A DNA stretch of 64,000 nt from Firmicutes bacterium UBA4795 (GCA_002402825.1 DHGP01000028.1:1-64000), one strand, 5' to 3'. Shown: positions 51,784-61,144, counted from the stretch's first letter. Notes: generated by a model from the sequence alone, not told the origin. Program-made: numbers and translations.

Positions 51784-53457
51784 TTACCAATCAAACATTT
51801 TATCAGCCTCTCGATTTTCCCCGTTAGAAAAATTTATTTCTTCGGCTTTAAAGAGTTTACAAGCCTCAGTTACACTAATCTTTTCCTCAGCAAAAAAAGA
51901 TTTTTCGGACACGGAATGAGTCGCTTTTAAGCAACGTAAATGGCATTTTTGTTCGAAAAAAGAGGATAATACCTCCTCTGCTATTTTTTTGTTTTCTGTT
52001 TTTTCCATTTGTTCCTGGTTAAATAAATCATCCGCTGGAAAATCAAGATATAAAATATCTCCCTTTAATTGCGTCGGCTGCCCTTTAGATAAATACGTAT
52101 ATACCGGCATACTTATGCTTTTTACGGCCTTTAAAATTTCCGGCCATAACTCACCTATTCTGGATAAGGTTAATTCTTTACAAGGAAGAATTATATTTTC
52201 TATTTTTTCTTTATTTTCTTTGTCAGGCAACATTTCTTCTTTTCTTTTACTTTTTTGCTCTTTTTCTTTAATTTCCTTCCCTTTTTCTTTGGTTAGCAAA
52301 GCTATTTTCTTTTCTAGGCCAGTCAGGCGTTCTTCCAGGATAGACGTAATACTCCCGGTAATGCTGCCACCGTTAGCTTGCGGCAAGGCAGCCTGCACGA
52401 TGGCTAATTCCAATAAAACCCTCGGTTGGGTACTCCAACGCATATTTTGTTCTGCCTGGGTTAGAATATGTAAAATTTGCGTTAATTGTTCCCGACTGAA
52501 AAAGCGGGCCTGATTTTCCAAGGCCTCTTTTTCTCCTGACGATAATTCATTTTCCATATCAGGTGCTATATGCCAGAGCAGCAAACGACGTAAATAAGCA
52601 GTTAGATCACGCCCAAAAAGATAAAGGTCTTTTCCTTGAGTGAATAGGGTATCTATAATTTTAAGCCCAACGGCTGTTTCTTGATTGGCTAGGGCACCTG
52701 CCATCTCCTCTAAAACTTCTTGCTGAACAGTACCTAATATTTGGTGTACGTTGGCGCAAGTAATTTGTTTATTTCCAAAAGCAGCCGCTTGATCTAACAT
52801 ACTTAAAGCATCCCGCAGCCCCCCTTCTGCGGCCCGGGCAATTAATTTTAAGGCTTCATCTTCTACCTGAAAAGAGGCTTTAGCGGCAACATACTGTAAA
52901 CGTGACAATAATTCGCCAAAACTAATGCGGTGAAAATCAAAACGCTGGCAACGGGAAAGAATAGTTAAAGGTACCTTACGGGGCTCGGTGGTAGCTAAAA
53001 TTAAAATAGCGTGAGGCGGCGGTTCTTCTAAGGTTTTTAAGAGAGCATTAAAAGCTTCACTGGTTAGCATATGCACTTCATCAATAATATAAATCCGTTT
53101 GTTACCCGACACAGGAGCAAATTTTATCTTTTCCCTTAAACTCCTGATGTCATCAATGCCCCGGTGCGAAGCAGCATCGATTTCCATTACGTTCATAGAT
53201 ACCCCGCTGAATATTTCCCGACAGTTTATACACTGGTTACAAGGTTCGACTGAGTTTCTCTCCTTGCAAACCAGCGCCTTAGCCAATACTTTAGCCGTAG
53301 AAGTTTTACCGGTTCCCCGCGGACCACAAAAAAGATAAGCGTGAGCTACCTGGTTGGTCGCCAGCGCATTTTGGAGGGTTTGAGTAATATGTCTTTGCCC
53401 GATTATGTCGCCAAACAACTGCGGACGCCATTGACGGTAAAGAGTTAAATAAGCCAT
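51784..53457 (-). CDS. dnaX: DNA polymerase III tau/gamma subunit DnaX
   Basis: 557 residues. AYLFCGPRGTGKTSTAKVLA is Walker A, CKERNSVEPCNQCINC the zinc site, and IYIIDEVHMLT Walker B. Clamp-loader ATPase domains cover 1-360; a Lys/Glu-rich linker (about 380-420) and a C-terminal domain follow. It organises the replisome. It lies directly downstream of ffs on the minus strand. Confidence 0.96.
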   Translation of the reverse strand: MAYLTLYRQWRPQLFGDIIGQRHITQTLQNALATNQVAHAYLFCGPRGTGKTSTAKVLAKALVCKERNSVEPCNQCINCREIFSGVSMNVMEIDAASHRGIDDIRSLREKIKFAPVSGNKRIYIIDEVHMLTSEAFNALLKTLEEPPPHAILILATTEPRKVPLTILSRCQRFDFHRISFGELLSRLQYVAAKASFQVEDEALKLIARAAEGGLRDALSMLDQAAAFGNKQITCANVHQILGTVQQEVLEEMAGALANQETAVGLKIIDTLFTQGKDLYLFGRDLTAYLRRLLLWHIAPDMENELSSGEKEALENQARFFSREQLTQILHILTQAEQNMRWSTQPRVLLELAIVQAALPQANGGSITGSITSILEERLTGLEKKIALLTKEKGKEIKEKEQKSKRKEEMLPDKENKEKIENIILPCKELTLSRIGELWPEILKAVKSISMPVYTYLSKGQPTQLKGDILYLDFPADDLFNQEQMEKTENKKIAEEVLSSFFEQKCHLRCLKATHSVSEKSFFAEEKISVTEACKLFKAEEINFSNGENREADKMFDW

Positions 53458-53540
53458 GCTTTTACATTCTCCCGCTACTCACCAATACTTATACTCAAAA
53501 GAAAACTACCTTTGTTTTCCAGCAGTTCTTAAAAATAAAT

Positions 53541-53812
53541 GGCCGTACACCTGCCGTCGAATAATAACTTCCAGGCGTTACCTCTGCAGGTAGCTCAAAT
53601 CAGGCACCCTTGCGGCACCCGAAGAGATTTCCTTAGTGCTGCTTCCGTCAGGACCTGACACGGTTCAGAAGTCTTCGTCGCGCAAGACCCAACCATCGTC
53701 ACTCCTTATCAGAGGTCAGACCCTACAAGCCAAACCCTCGGGCTAGGGATTCAACCCTGCTCTAGCGGATTGCAGGTTCAGGGCACCGCTACCTCCCCGT
53801 CTAGCACGGCCA
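53541..53812 (-). ncRNA. ffs: Signal recognition particle RNA, long Bacillota type
   Basis: About 270 bases. The minus strand starts GCCGTGCTAGACGGGGAGGT, close to Bacillus scRNA, with GCGGTGCCCTG and CCTGCAATCCGCT of the Alu domain. The S domain shows GTCAGGTCCTGACGGAAGCAGC, the conserved tetraloop and asymmetric-loop region. The 3' end is near GCAGGTGTACGGCC, pairing with the 5' end. It follows two tRNA-Ser genes and precedes dnaX, the Bacillus arrangement. Confidence 0.92.
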
Positions 53813-53838
53813 AAATCAACAGTAAATCAAACACATTT

Positions 53839-53935
53839 TGGCGGAGAGAGTGGGATTCGAACCCACGAGACAGGTTTATTGCCCGTCTACTCGCTCTCCA
53901 GGCGAGCGCCTTCAACCGGACTCGGCCATCTCTCC
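53839..53935 (-). tRNA. tRNA-Ser (GGA)
   Basis: Minus-strand GGAGAGATGGCCGAG start, anticodon stem CTCGC/GCGAG with loop CTGGAGA giving anticodon GGA, a long variable arm, T-arm GTGGGTTCGAATCCCAC and an encoded CCA end. Confidence 0.95.
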
Positions 53936-53949
53936 CCGTAAAATTTTCT

Positions 53950-54044
53950 TGGCGGAGAGAGTGGGATTCGAACCCACGAGACAGTCTTTAGCCGCCTACT
54001 CGATTTCGAGTCGAGCGCCTTCAACCGGACTCGGCCATCTCTCC
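53950..54044 (-). tRNA. tRNA-Ser (CGA)
   Basis: Almost the same body as the neighbouring tRNA-Ser; anticodon stem CTCGA/TCGAG with loop CTCGAAA giving anticodon CGA. Encoded CCA. It is 14 bp from the other tRNA and about 15 bp after tadA. Confidence 0.95.
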
Positions 54045-54058
54045 GCTTTATTTATTTC

Positions 54059-54511
54059 TTATTTTTCTCTTAAGTTTCTAAAAAAATCCTGGATTATTTC
54101 CCGGCATTCTGCTTCCATAATACCGCTAATAACTTCCACCTGGTGATTAAACCTGGGCTCTCTGACAATATTTAATCCAGAATCCACTGCTCCTGCTTTT
54201 AAGTCGCGGGCCCCGTAAACCAAGGTTTGCACCCGGAACTGCACCAGCGCCCCTGCACACATGGCGCAAGGCTCAATGGTTACGTAAATAGTAGCTCCGT
54301 TTAAACGCCAGCCCCCCACGTAACGGGCGGCTTCCCTCAAGGCCAGGATTTCAGCGTGAGCGCTGGCGTCACATAGAGTCTCACGTAGATTATGGCCCCG
54401 GCCAATAATCAAGTCATTTAAAACTACTATTGCCCCCACTGGTACTTCATTAAGAGCATAAGCTTTCCTTGCTTCGACCAGAGCTTCCCGCATGTAAAAG
54501 CAGTGATTCAC
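54059..54511 (-). CDS. tadA: tRNA adenosine(34) deaminase TadA
   Basis: About 150 residues from the GTG at 54511, which has AAGGAG 7 bases upstream; the open frame runs 23 codons further to a TTG. ASAHAEILALREA and IEPCAMCAGALVQFR are the zinc and catalytic motifs. It converts A34 to inosine in tRNA-Arg. It is followed by two tRNA-Ser genes, ffs and dnaX. Confidence 0.93.
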   Translation of the reverse strand: MNHCFYMREALVEARKAYALNEVPVGAIVVLNDLIIGRGHNLRETLCDASAHAEILALREAARYVGGWRLNGATIYVTIEPCAMCAGALVQFRVQTLVYGARDLKAGAVDSGLNIVREPRFNHQVEVISGIMEAECREIIQDFFRNLREK

Positions 54512-54607
54512 AACTCTGCTCCTTGCTAAACCAAGCCGCCCAGGCAAAAATATTTTAACATGATTTATTTCCTGCGTCAAGTTAGCATTTTGTTACCCAT
54601 GCAAACG

Positions 54608-55426
54608 TCATAAATTTTTAAGCATAATTCCTGCGCCAAATCGCCCTGTTTTTCTTCCCTGACGACGCGCCGAGAAAAATATATTATGGCGGCAAGAAGT
54701 GCATGTTCCAGCTACTTCTATATTTCCCACCGGAATGCCCATTTGGATAAGTTGCATTTTATTTGCTTCCCACAAGTTGAAATATCCCTTGCCATCCAGG
54801 GTTTCTTTACTTATAAAGCCCCTTTTTTCCCGAAAAATACTTTTGGCCTGAGCAATAACTTCCGGGCCAACCTCAAAACAGCAAGGACCAATAGAAGGCC
54901 CAATTCCCACCACAATATTCTGGGGTAAGCAGCCAAATTTCTCCTGCATTTCACTTACTACCCTTTGGGCTACCAGTCGAATGGTACCTTTCCACCCGGC
55001 GTGAGCGGCCCCTATAACCCTTTTTTGAGGGTCAAACAATAGAACAGGCACGCAGTCGGCCTGGAGAACCAAAAGACAAGCGTCCGGGACGTTAGTCACC
55101 ATGGCATCAGCCTCGCTTATGGCTGGATCATGGTTAACCGCCCCCGAGCCCTTTAACTCTTCGGTTATAATTTTTACGTTGTGCCCATGAACCTGCTGAA
55201 CAGTGGTAAAGCTGCCCGGGGAAATTCCTAACACCCGGGAAAGAAGTAAACGGTTTTTAAGCACCATTTCTGGATTATCACCCACGTGAAATCCTAAATT
55301 CAGCGCCTTAAACGGGGGGCTGCTAAAACCGCCAATTCTAGTCGAAATGAAATGGCAGACCTCATTATATTTCCCTAAGTTTCTAAAAAGCCAGATGGGC
55401 AAGGAATTTGTCTGCTTTTCAATCAT
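54608..55426 (-). CDS. pgeF: PgeF/YfiH family purine nucleoside phosphorylase (laccase domain)
   Basis: 272 residues. VQQVHGHNVKII, LVLQADCVPVLLFDP and GAAHAGWKGTIRL carry the His and Cys metal ligands; GPSIGPCCFEVG follows. Characterised relatives are zinc-dependent purine nucleoside enzymes and act on peptidoglycan-related metabolites. It lies between rarA and tadA on the same strand, separated from each by small gaps. Confidence 0.9.
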   Translation of the reverse strand: MIEKQTNSLPIWLFRNLGKYNEVCHFISTRIGGFSSPPFKALNLGFHVGDNPEMVLKNRLLLSRVLGISPGSFTTVQQVHGHNVKIITEELKGSGAVNHDPAISEADAMVTNVPDACLLVLQADCVPVLLFDPQKRVIGAAHAGWKGTIRLVAQRVVSEMQEKFGCLPQNIVVGIGPSIGPCCFEVGPEVIAQAKSIFREKRGFISKETLDGKGYFNLWEANKMQLIQMGIPVGNIEVAGTCTSCRHNIFFSARRQGRKTGRFGAGIMLKNL

Positions 55427-55467
55427 CGGGTCATAAACCCCAATAAAATCCTCAATAGAATATAGAA

Positions 55468-56802
55468 CTAAGTAGTTTGCTTAGCCGATACTCTCTTTAA
55501 CCACTGTTCGTAAATTAACTTTTCCTTTCCCTGCCGGGAAGGCTGGTAAAACAACTGCCCTTTTAAAGACAGGGGTAAATACTCTTGCGCTACCCAGTGT
55601 CTGGGATAATCATGAGGGTATTTATATCCCTTCCCGTGACCAAACATGGCTGCCCCTTTATAACTGGCATCGCGTAAGGACGGGGGCACTTCCCCGGCCT
55701 TTTCCTTTTTTACCGCTTCATAAGCCGCTTCTATCCCCTGATAGACCGAGTTGCTTTTAGGAGCCAGGGTAATATATAAAACTGCTTCAGCTAAAATAAG
55801 CCTGGCCTCAGGATAGCCTACCCGTTCCACAGCCTGGGCGGCTGCTGTGGTCAGAATAAGCGCCTGCGGGTCGGCCAGGCCGACATCCTCGGCCGCGTGA
55901 ATCATCAGCCGGCGGCAAATAAATTCCGGTGTTTCGCCGGCGTAAATTAAACGGGCTAACCAGTAAAGGGCGGCCTGGGGATCGGAACCGCGCATACTTT
56001 TTATCCAGGCGGATACAACATCATAGTGCTCTTCTTCCTTACTGTATTGCAAAACCCGTTGCTGAATTGCCTGTTCGGCTGTTGACAAGCTTATCCTGCG
56101 TCTGCCGTCCTGGTCAGGCTTTGTCAACAGCACCGCCAACTCTAAAGCGTTCAGAGCCATTCGGGCATCCCCGTTAGCTATTGCGGCCAGGTGGTTAAGG
56201 GCCTGGTCCTCTACTTCCGGCTGGTACTTAGCTAAACCACGCTCTGAGTCTTTAAGGGCTCTTTCTAAAATGCGCTTTACGGCTTCTTTGGATAAAGGTT
56301 CTAAACGGTAAATTTGCAACCGGGAAAGCAAGGGCCGGCTAACGTAAAACATGGGGTTTTCGGTGGTGGAGCCAATTAAAATAATTAACCCCTTTTCCAC
56401 AAACGGCAGTAAAGCTTCTTGTTGGACCCTATTAAAACGGTGAATTTCATCAATAAAAAGAACGGTCTTTTTGCCCGATAAGCTTTGTCTTTCTTTTGCC
56501 TTTTCAATTACCCGTTTAATTTCCGCCAAGCCAGCCGTAACGGCGTTAATTACCTCAAAATGAGCCCCGGTCATCCCCGCAATGATGTTAGCTAGGGCGG
56601 TTTTTCCTGAACCAGGCGGTCCAAAAAAGAGCATTGACTTAAGCAAATCTGTCTCAATTGCCCGTCTTAGTAAGGTACGCTGACCAATTATTGCCGTCTG
56701 TTCTTCAAACTCAGCTAAACTTGCCGGGCGCATGCGGTAAGCCAAAGGGGCCATTTCCAGCGGTTGTTCTTTTAAATAATCAAAATCAAAAAAACCGCCC
56801 AT
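55468..56802 (-). CDS. rarA: Replication-associated recombination protein RarA/MgsA
   Basis: 444 residues. FFGPPGSGKTALANIIAG (Walker A), VLFIDEIHRFNRVQQEALL (Walker B) and ILIGSTTENPMF (sensor 1) fit the AAA+ RarA family, followed by the C-terminal tetramerisation domain (ALYWLARLIYAGE). It acts at stalled replication forks. ATG start. Confidence 0.94.
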   Translation of the reverse strand: MGGFFDFDYLKEQPLEMAPLAYRMRPASLAEFEEQTAIIGQRTLLRRAIETDLLKSMLFFGPPGSGKTALANIIAGMTGAHFEVINAVTAGLAEIKRVIEKAKERQSLSGKKTVLFIDEIHRFNRVQQEALLPFVEKGLIILIGSTTENPMFYVSRPLLSRLQIYRLEPLSKEAVKRILERALKDSERGLAKYQPEVEDQALNHLAAIANGDARMALNALELAVLLTKPDQDGRRRISLSTAEQAIQQRVLQYSKEEEHYDVVSAWIKSMRGSDPQAALYWLARLIYAGETPEFICRRLMIHAAEDVGLADPQALILTTAAAQAVERVGYPEARLILAEAVLYITLAPKSNSVYQGIEAAYEAVKKEKAGEVPPSLRDASYKGAAMFGHGKGYKYPHDYPRHWVAQEYLPLSLKGQLFYQPSRQGKEKLIYEQWLKRVSAKQTT

Positions 56803-56877
56803 GTTTTTTCCTTTCTTATCCCAGTAATCCCCGTGATTGTGGGAAACTAAAATTACCGTCCAGGCAGGTATGTCTTC

Positions 56878-57039
56878 TCAAGACCTGACCCCACTTACCT
56901 TTATTATTGTAAGCACCTTATGCAATTTGGGAAAATCTTTGCCGGCCATACTAATCCCGTAGCGGGCAGATTGTTCTTTCAGGAAACGGTACTGCTCCTC
57001 GTTCAGATAAATCTGCGTCCCGTATTTTTGCTCAAACAT
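56878..57039 (-). CDS. Small ribbon-helix-helix (CopG/antitoxin-like) protein, probably truncated
   Basis: 53 residues in the gap between rarA and the acyltransferase gene. The start MFEQKYGTQIYLNEEQYRFL, followed by KEQSARYGISMA, is the beta strand and first helix of CopG-type antitoxins (compare TQIYL-EEQ-GISMAE). The second helix is replaced by GKDFPKLHKVL, so the protein is probably broken by a deletion. AAAAGGTAATG lies just before the ATG and a very good promoter lies upstream. No toxin gene is adjacent. Confidence 0.6.
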   Translation of the reverse strand: MFEQKYGTQIYLNEEQYRFLKEQSARYGISMAGKDFPKLHKVLTIIKVSGVRS

Positions 57040-57058
57040 AAGCATTACCTTTTATTAC

Positions 57059-57087
57059 ATTATACAGCACTCCAGCATTCAGGTCAA
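57059..57087 (-). promoter_or_regulatory. Promoter of the small ribbon-helix-helix gene
   Basis: On the minus strand TTGACC (57087-57082), 17 bases, TATAAT (57064-57059), 20 bases before the start codon. It may also read on towards rarA. Confidence 0.65.
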
Positions 57088-57128
57088 GAAAGGTATTTTA
57101 GGAAGCTCTTGTCATTATTTACGAAAAC

Positions 57129-58199
57129 TCATTTAGTCCCTAATAGATATTTACTCACCAGGGGATAACGCTCGATAAGACGGGTAAGCCACCAGGAAAA
57201 ACCAACCACCAGAATATAACCGGCCCAGAAAGCCAGGTGAAAATAAAGCGGTTGGCCAAAATGAAACCACCTTTGCCATAATTCAAGAATTAAAGGATGG
57301 ATAAGATAAATTCCAAATGAACTAAGTCCTAAGGTGATTAAGAAACGGGTTAACCTTGAGCTTTGATAAGCCAAAAACCGACAAAAAAGTAATAATAACA
57401 AGCTAAGCCCGGTAACGTATATGTACCAGAGTATCTGATAGTAAAAGGTATTAACCTTTTGGCCGGCAAAAACCGGGTAAGACTGCTGGACGTATAAATA
57501 ACCGCTTAAAATAACTAAAGGAATAAACGGCCATAAAACTTTAAGATTTAATTTTTGCCAATCCTTAATATGCCAGCCCAGCCATAAACCCAGGCCTACT
57601 AAAGGCAAATACCATAATAATATGGTGGCGGGATAAGGAAAATGAGCGTAAATAAACAATCTGTTTACCCAGTAAATACCTACTTGTATTCCCCAAGTGA
57701 GAACAAAAAAAAGAAGCCCCTTTTCACGCTGCCTGGGAATAAAGAAGAGAAATAAAGGTAGCAGGAGCGATAATTGGATAATCAGCACTAAAAAATAAAG
57801 ATGGTAAAAACTTTTTCCTAAAACAAACCAGTAGATTATTTTCTTTAAAAAAATACTGGTTCCTTCGTGACTTAACAGGCGATATAAAGCGTAAAAGCAG
57901 CTCCATAAAAAGTAAGGGATTAAAATCCGGTTAACCCGCTGGCGGTAAAACTGGCCCCAAGAAGGTAATCCCTTTCTAGTTTTATTACGGTAAGTCAAGG
58001 CAAAAGCACTGATAAAAATAAAACAGGGAACGGCAAACTGCGTTAACCGGTTAAGGGCAAGATAAAAATCATAGGCGTAGGAGGTTAAAGATAGCTGTCT
58101 TATGGCGGGACCGGTAAAATGGATAAGAATCACGGCCAGAATAGCTATTCCCCGCAATAAATCAAGCTCAGGTAGTCGGAAGACGCTTTTTACAGCCAA
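57129..58199 (-). CDS. Acyltransferase family 3 membrane protein
   Basis: About 356 residues and ten membrane helices. LDLLRGIAILAVILIHFTG holds the conserved catalytic His region and LGLSSFGIYLIHPLILELW is the usual final helix. Family members acetylate or succinylate surface polysaccharides or antibiotics. I chose TTG 58199 because GGGGGGAGG lies 9 bases upstream; the open frame runs further into thiC. It is downstream of thiC in the same direction, but functionally unrelated as far as can be seen. Confidence 0.85.
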   Translation of the reverse strand: MAVKSVFRLPELDLLRGIAILAVILIHFTGPAIRQLSLTSYAYDFYLALNRLTQFAVPCFIFISAFALTYRNKTRKGLPSWGQFYRQRVNRILIPYFLWSCFYALYRLLSHEGTSIFLKKIIYWFVLGKSFYHLYFLVLIIQLSLLLPLFLFFIPRQREKGLLFFVLTWGIQVGIYWVNRLFIYAHFPYPATILLWYLPLVGLGLWLGWHIKDWQKLNLKVLWPFIPLVILSGYLYVQQSYPVFAGQKVNTFYYQILWYIYVTGLSLLLLLFCRFLAYQSSRLTRFLITLGLSSFGIYLIHPLILELWQRWFHFGQPLYFHLAFWAGYILVVGFSWWLTRLIERYPLVSKYLLGTK

Positions 58200-58225
58200 G
58201 CCATAAAGCCTCCCCCCTTTTTTAC

Positions 58226-59527
58226 TTAAAGGCATTGCTCGGAACGTTTGCCTAAAAACTCTCCTACTAATTTCATGGCGCAAAATTCGCCGCACATAGT
58301 ACAAGTGGAAGTATCTTGGGGGTTACGCTGCGCTCTTATTTGCCGTGCTTTTTGAGGGTCAATAGCCAAAGCCAATTGTGTATCCCAGTCAAGGTCCTTA
58401 CGCGCTTTGGCCATAGCCAAATCCCACTGTTGGGCGCCAGGCACGTCCTTAACAATATCGGCCGCGTGGGCCGCAATGCGGGCGGCAATAACTCCTTCAC
58501 GCACATCTTTGGTATTAGGTAAGCCGAGGTGCTCCGAAGGAGTAACGTAACATATAAAGTCTGCTCCAGCCATGGCAGCAAGTGCAGCGCCAATCGCGCC
58601 GGTGATATGGTCGTACCCTGGGGCAATATCCGTAACCAGCGGTCCCAAAACATAAAAAGGGGCCCCCTTACATAATGTTTTTTGGAGCTGAACATTAGCC
58701 GTTATCTGATCTAAAGGAAGATGTCCTGGCCCTTCGACTATTGTTTGCACCCCGGCTGCGCGGGCCCGGTCAACTAATTCACCTAATAAAATTAATTCTT
58801 GTATTTGAGCGCGATCACTGGCATCTGCCAGGCAACCTGGTCGCAAACCGTCCCCTAAACTTAAGGTTAAATCATAGGCCAGGCAAATTTCCAGCAAGCG
58901 GTCAAACTGGGCGTAAAGAGGATTTTCTTTTTCGTTATGCAGCATCCAACCCGTAATAAATGAACCCCCTCGGCTAACAATATCAGTTATCCGGCCTTGT
59001 TGCTTAAGGCAGTTGATTACCTCCAGGGTTACGCCACAATGAACGGTGATAAAATCAACCCCGTCTGAGGCTTGTTTTTCAATTACCGCAAAAAGATCGT
59101 CCGTCTTCATACCTACAATGCTGCCGCGTTTTTCTTTTGCTTCAACAACCGCTTGGTAGATGGGAACAGTTCCTATGGGAACAGGGCTATGGTTGATTAT
59201 TACCCGCCGGTTTGCGTCCAGGTCTCCGCCGGTAGAAAGATCCATTATGGTATCAGCTCCAGCCACTAATGCTTCCTGAAGCTTAACCATTTCCTCCTTT
59301 AAATCGGTAAAAGCAGGCGAGGTTCCTATATTTGCGTTTACTTTGGTCCGTAAGCCCCGGCCAATGCCGCAAGGTTTAAGATTTTGGTGGTTTTTATTAG
59401 CTGGGATGACCATTGTTCCTTCAGCCACACCAGCCTGAATAAATTTTTCGGCCACTGCTTCACTAGCGGCCACTTGTTTCATTTCCGGGGTTATTTCTCC
59501 TTTTAAGGCAGCCTTTAGTTGAGTCAT
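58226..59527 (-). CDS. thiC: Phosphomethylpyrimidine synthase ThiC
   Basis: About 433 residues from ATG 59527 (AAGGG 8 bases before). MHNEKENPLY, FITVHCGVT and the C-terminal CTMCGEFCAMK cluster motif identify the radical-SAM enzyme that makes HMP phosphate from aminoimidazole ribotide. It follows the receiver-ThiE fusion gene, with 60 bp between. No TPP riboswitch sequence is visible in the region upstream of either gene. Confidence 0.95.
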   Translation of the reverse strand: MTQLKAALKGEITPEMKQVAASEAVAEKFIQAGVAEGTMVIPANKNHQNLKPCGIGRGLRTKVNANIGTSPAFTDLKEEMVKLQEALVAGADTIMDLSTGGDLDANRRVIINHSPVPIGTVPIYQAVVEAKEKRGSIVGMKTDDLFAVIEKQASDGVDFITVHCGVTLEVINCLKQQGRITDIVSRGGSFITGWMLHNEKENPLYAQFDRLLEICLAYDLTLSLGDGLRPGCLADASDRAQIQELILLGELVDRARAAGVQTIVEGPGHLPLDQITANVQLQKTLCKGAPFYVLGPLVTDIAPGYDHITGAIGAALAAMAGADFICYVTPSEHLGLPNTKDVREGVIAARIAAHAADIVKDVPGAQQWDLAMAKARKDLDWDTQLALAIDPQKARQIRAQRNPQDTSTCTMCGEFCAMKLVGEFLGKRSEQCL

Positions 59528-59587
59528 AAATACATCCCTTCTTAACCTATTGCTCATGTTACATTGTTTTTTGCAGCTAGTTGGCTG

Positions 59588-61144
59588 TTAACGGTTGGCG
59601 ACTAGCCGCTGAATAGTTATATTGTTTTTTATATTTTTAGAGGATAATGAATCTAAGTAAGCTTTTTCCAATTCTACTCTTAAAGCAGCCGTAGAAGCGG
59701 TAATGTCAGAAGCATTTATAGCCGCTTTAATTACCGCAATGCCGTCAGCGCCGGCATTAATCACTTCCTGGATGTGGTGGACTTTAATTCCGCCAATGGC
59801 TATTTTGGGTATCTGCACCTCTTCTGCTATTTGTTTTAAGAGATTTAAACCTACCGGAGTACTTTCGTTGTCTTTAGAGTGGTTTTCAAATAACGGTCCC
59901 ACTCCTATGTAATCAGCTCCCTGAAGTTGGGCCTTACGAGCTTGCTCCAGGCTGCGGGTAGAAACACCAATGATTTTTTCCGGTCCTAAAATTTGCCGCG
60001 CCACGTCTATTTTAAGGTCTTCCTGCCCTAAATGAACCCCGTCGGCCCCAACAGCCAGGGCCACGTCAGCCCGATCGTTAATAATAAAAGTAACGCCTGC
60101 CTCAACAGCCAAACGCAAAATTTCCTTTCCTACCTCAATTAACTGTCTGGTGGTAAACTCTTTCTCCCGGAGTTGAATTATACTCGCCCCGCCACTAATG
60201 GCGGCCTGGGCAATTTCAAGAGGCGATTTTCTGTTGGCAAATCTACGGTCAACAATTACACAAAGGCTATAATCTATTTTACGTTTAACCGGCAGCAGGT
60301 TAACGGTATTTGTTCTGCCCCGGCTCTCTTCGGCGGCTATCTCCTGCCCATTTTTTAATTTTACCAGAAATTCTTCTAAATAATTGACTTCTTCCTGTTC
60401 CAAACAATAAGCGGCAAAACGCATCTTCTTAATTTTTACCGCCGGGCCCGATAGCTTAATATACTCCTCAATCACCCGTAATGCTTCCTGAATACGTTTA
60501 AAATTAGCGATCACCAAATGCAGGTAGTTTCTTTTGGTATCCTTTGATTCAGAAGGAAAGTCTGCTCCCACATCTGTATAGGCTTGGCGGCTTTTTAGCT
60601 GGGCCTTGTACCCCCCTGGCAGTTCTTCCTGTAGCCTGCTTAACTCATGGCGTAAATTTTTTAAACGGTTTGTTAGTTCAAAATTGTTCAGGATAAAGCG
60701 GGCTGTTTCTTCCACTACCCGCAATCCTTCCCGGCCCCGGTTAAAATTAGCATCCAGGAGACGGTAAAACAGGTAGTCTTTACCCTTTTCTTTTTCCTGC
60801 AGTTCCTGGATAATCGTTTTAATTACTTCCATATCAAAAGGTTTAGCTAAACAAAAATAAGCCCCTTTTTGTTTTACTTCACTAATAATTTCTTCAGAAA
60901 AATAAGCACTCATCATTACCACGTTTGTTTTTTTTGATATTTCTTTGACCTTTTCCAAGGCCTCTATTCCTCCTAAACGTGGCATTCGGATATCCATAAA
61001 CATAAGCTCCGGTTTTACCTGACTTACTTTTTCAATTGCCTCTATGCCATCGTGGGCAGTGATGACCGTATGGCCCATATCTTTAATTACCATTTCTAAT
61101 AAATGACAAATATTTTGCTGGTCATCAACCACTAATATATTCAT
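59588..61144 (-). CDS. thiE: Receiver domain - ThiD2 - thiamine phosphate synthase (ThiE) fusion
   Basis: 518 residues with three domains. Residues 1-118 are a response-regulator receiver with acidic pair Asp7-Asp8, phosphoacceptor Asp51 (FMDIRMPRLGG), Ser79 and Lys101 (LAKPF). Residues 124-260 match the ThiD2-type domain (DANFNRGREGLRVVEE, RIQEALRVIEEY). Residues 290-490 are ThiE (IIQLREKEF, DGVHLGQEDL, GVSTRSLEQA, AIGGI). ThiE joins HMP diphosphate and thiazole phosphate to thiamine phosphate. All key residues look intact, so phosphorylation may control thiamine synthesis. The partner kinase is not in the window. thiC follows. Confidence 0.9.
   Translation of the reverse strand: MNILVVDDQQNICHLLEMVIKDMGHTVITAHDGIEAIEKVSQVKPELMFMDIRMPRLGGIEALEKVKEISKKTNVVMMSAYFSEEIISEVKQKGAYFCLAKPFDMEVIKTIIQELQEKEKGKDYLFYRLLDANFNRGREGLRVVEETARFILNNFELTNRLKNLRHELSRLQEELPGGYKAQLKSRQAYTDVGADFPSESKDTKRNYLHLVIANFKRIQEALRVIEEYIKLSGPAVKIKKMRFAAYCLEQEEVNYLEEFLVKLKNGQEIAAEESRGRTNTVNLLPVKRKIDYSLCVIVDRRFANRKSPLEIAQAAISGGASIIQLREKEFTTRQLIEVGKEILRLAVEAGVTFIINDRADVALAVGADGVHLGQEDLKIDVARQILGPEKIIGVSTRSLEQARKAQLQGADYIGVGPLFENHSKDNESTPVGLNLLKQIAEEVQIPKIAIGGIKVHHIQEVINAGADGIAVIKAAINASDITASTAALRVELEKAYLDSLSSKNIKNNITIQRLVANR

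Noticed and set aside
51989..52513. 174-codon plus-strand frame inside dnaX
   Set aside because: Low-complexity Ser/Phe composition as expected of antisense to the Lys/Glu linker; no start signal.
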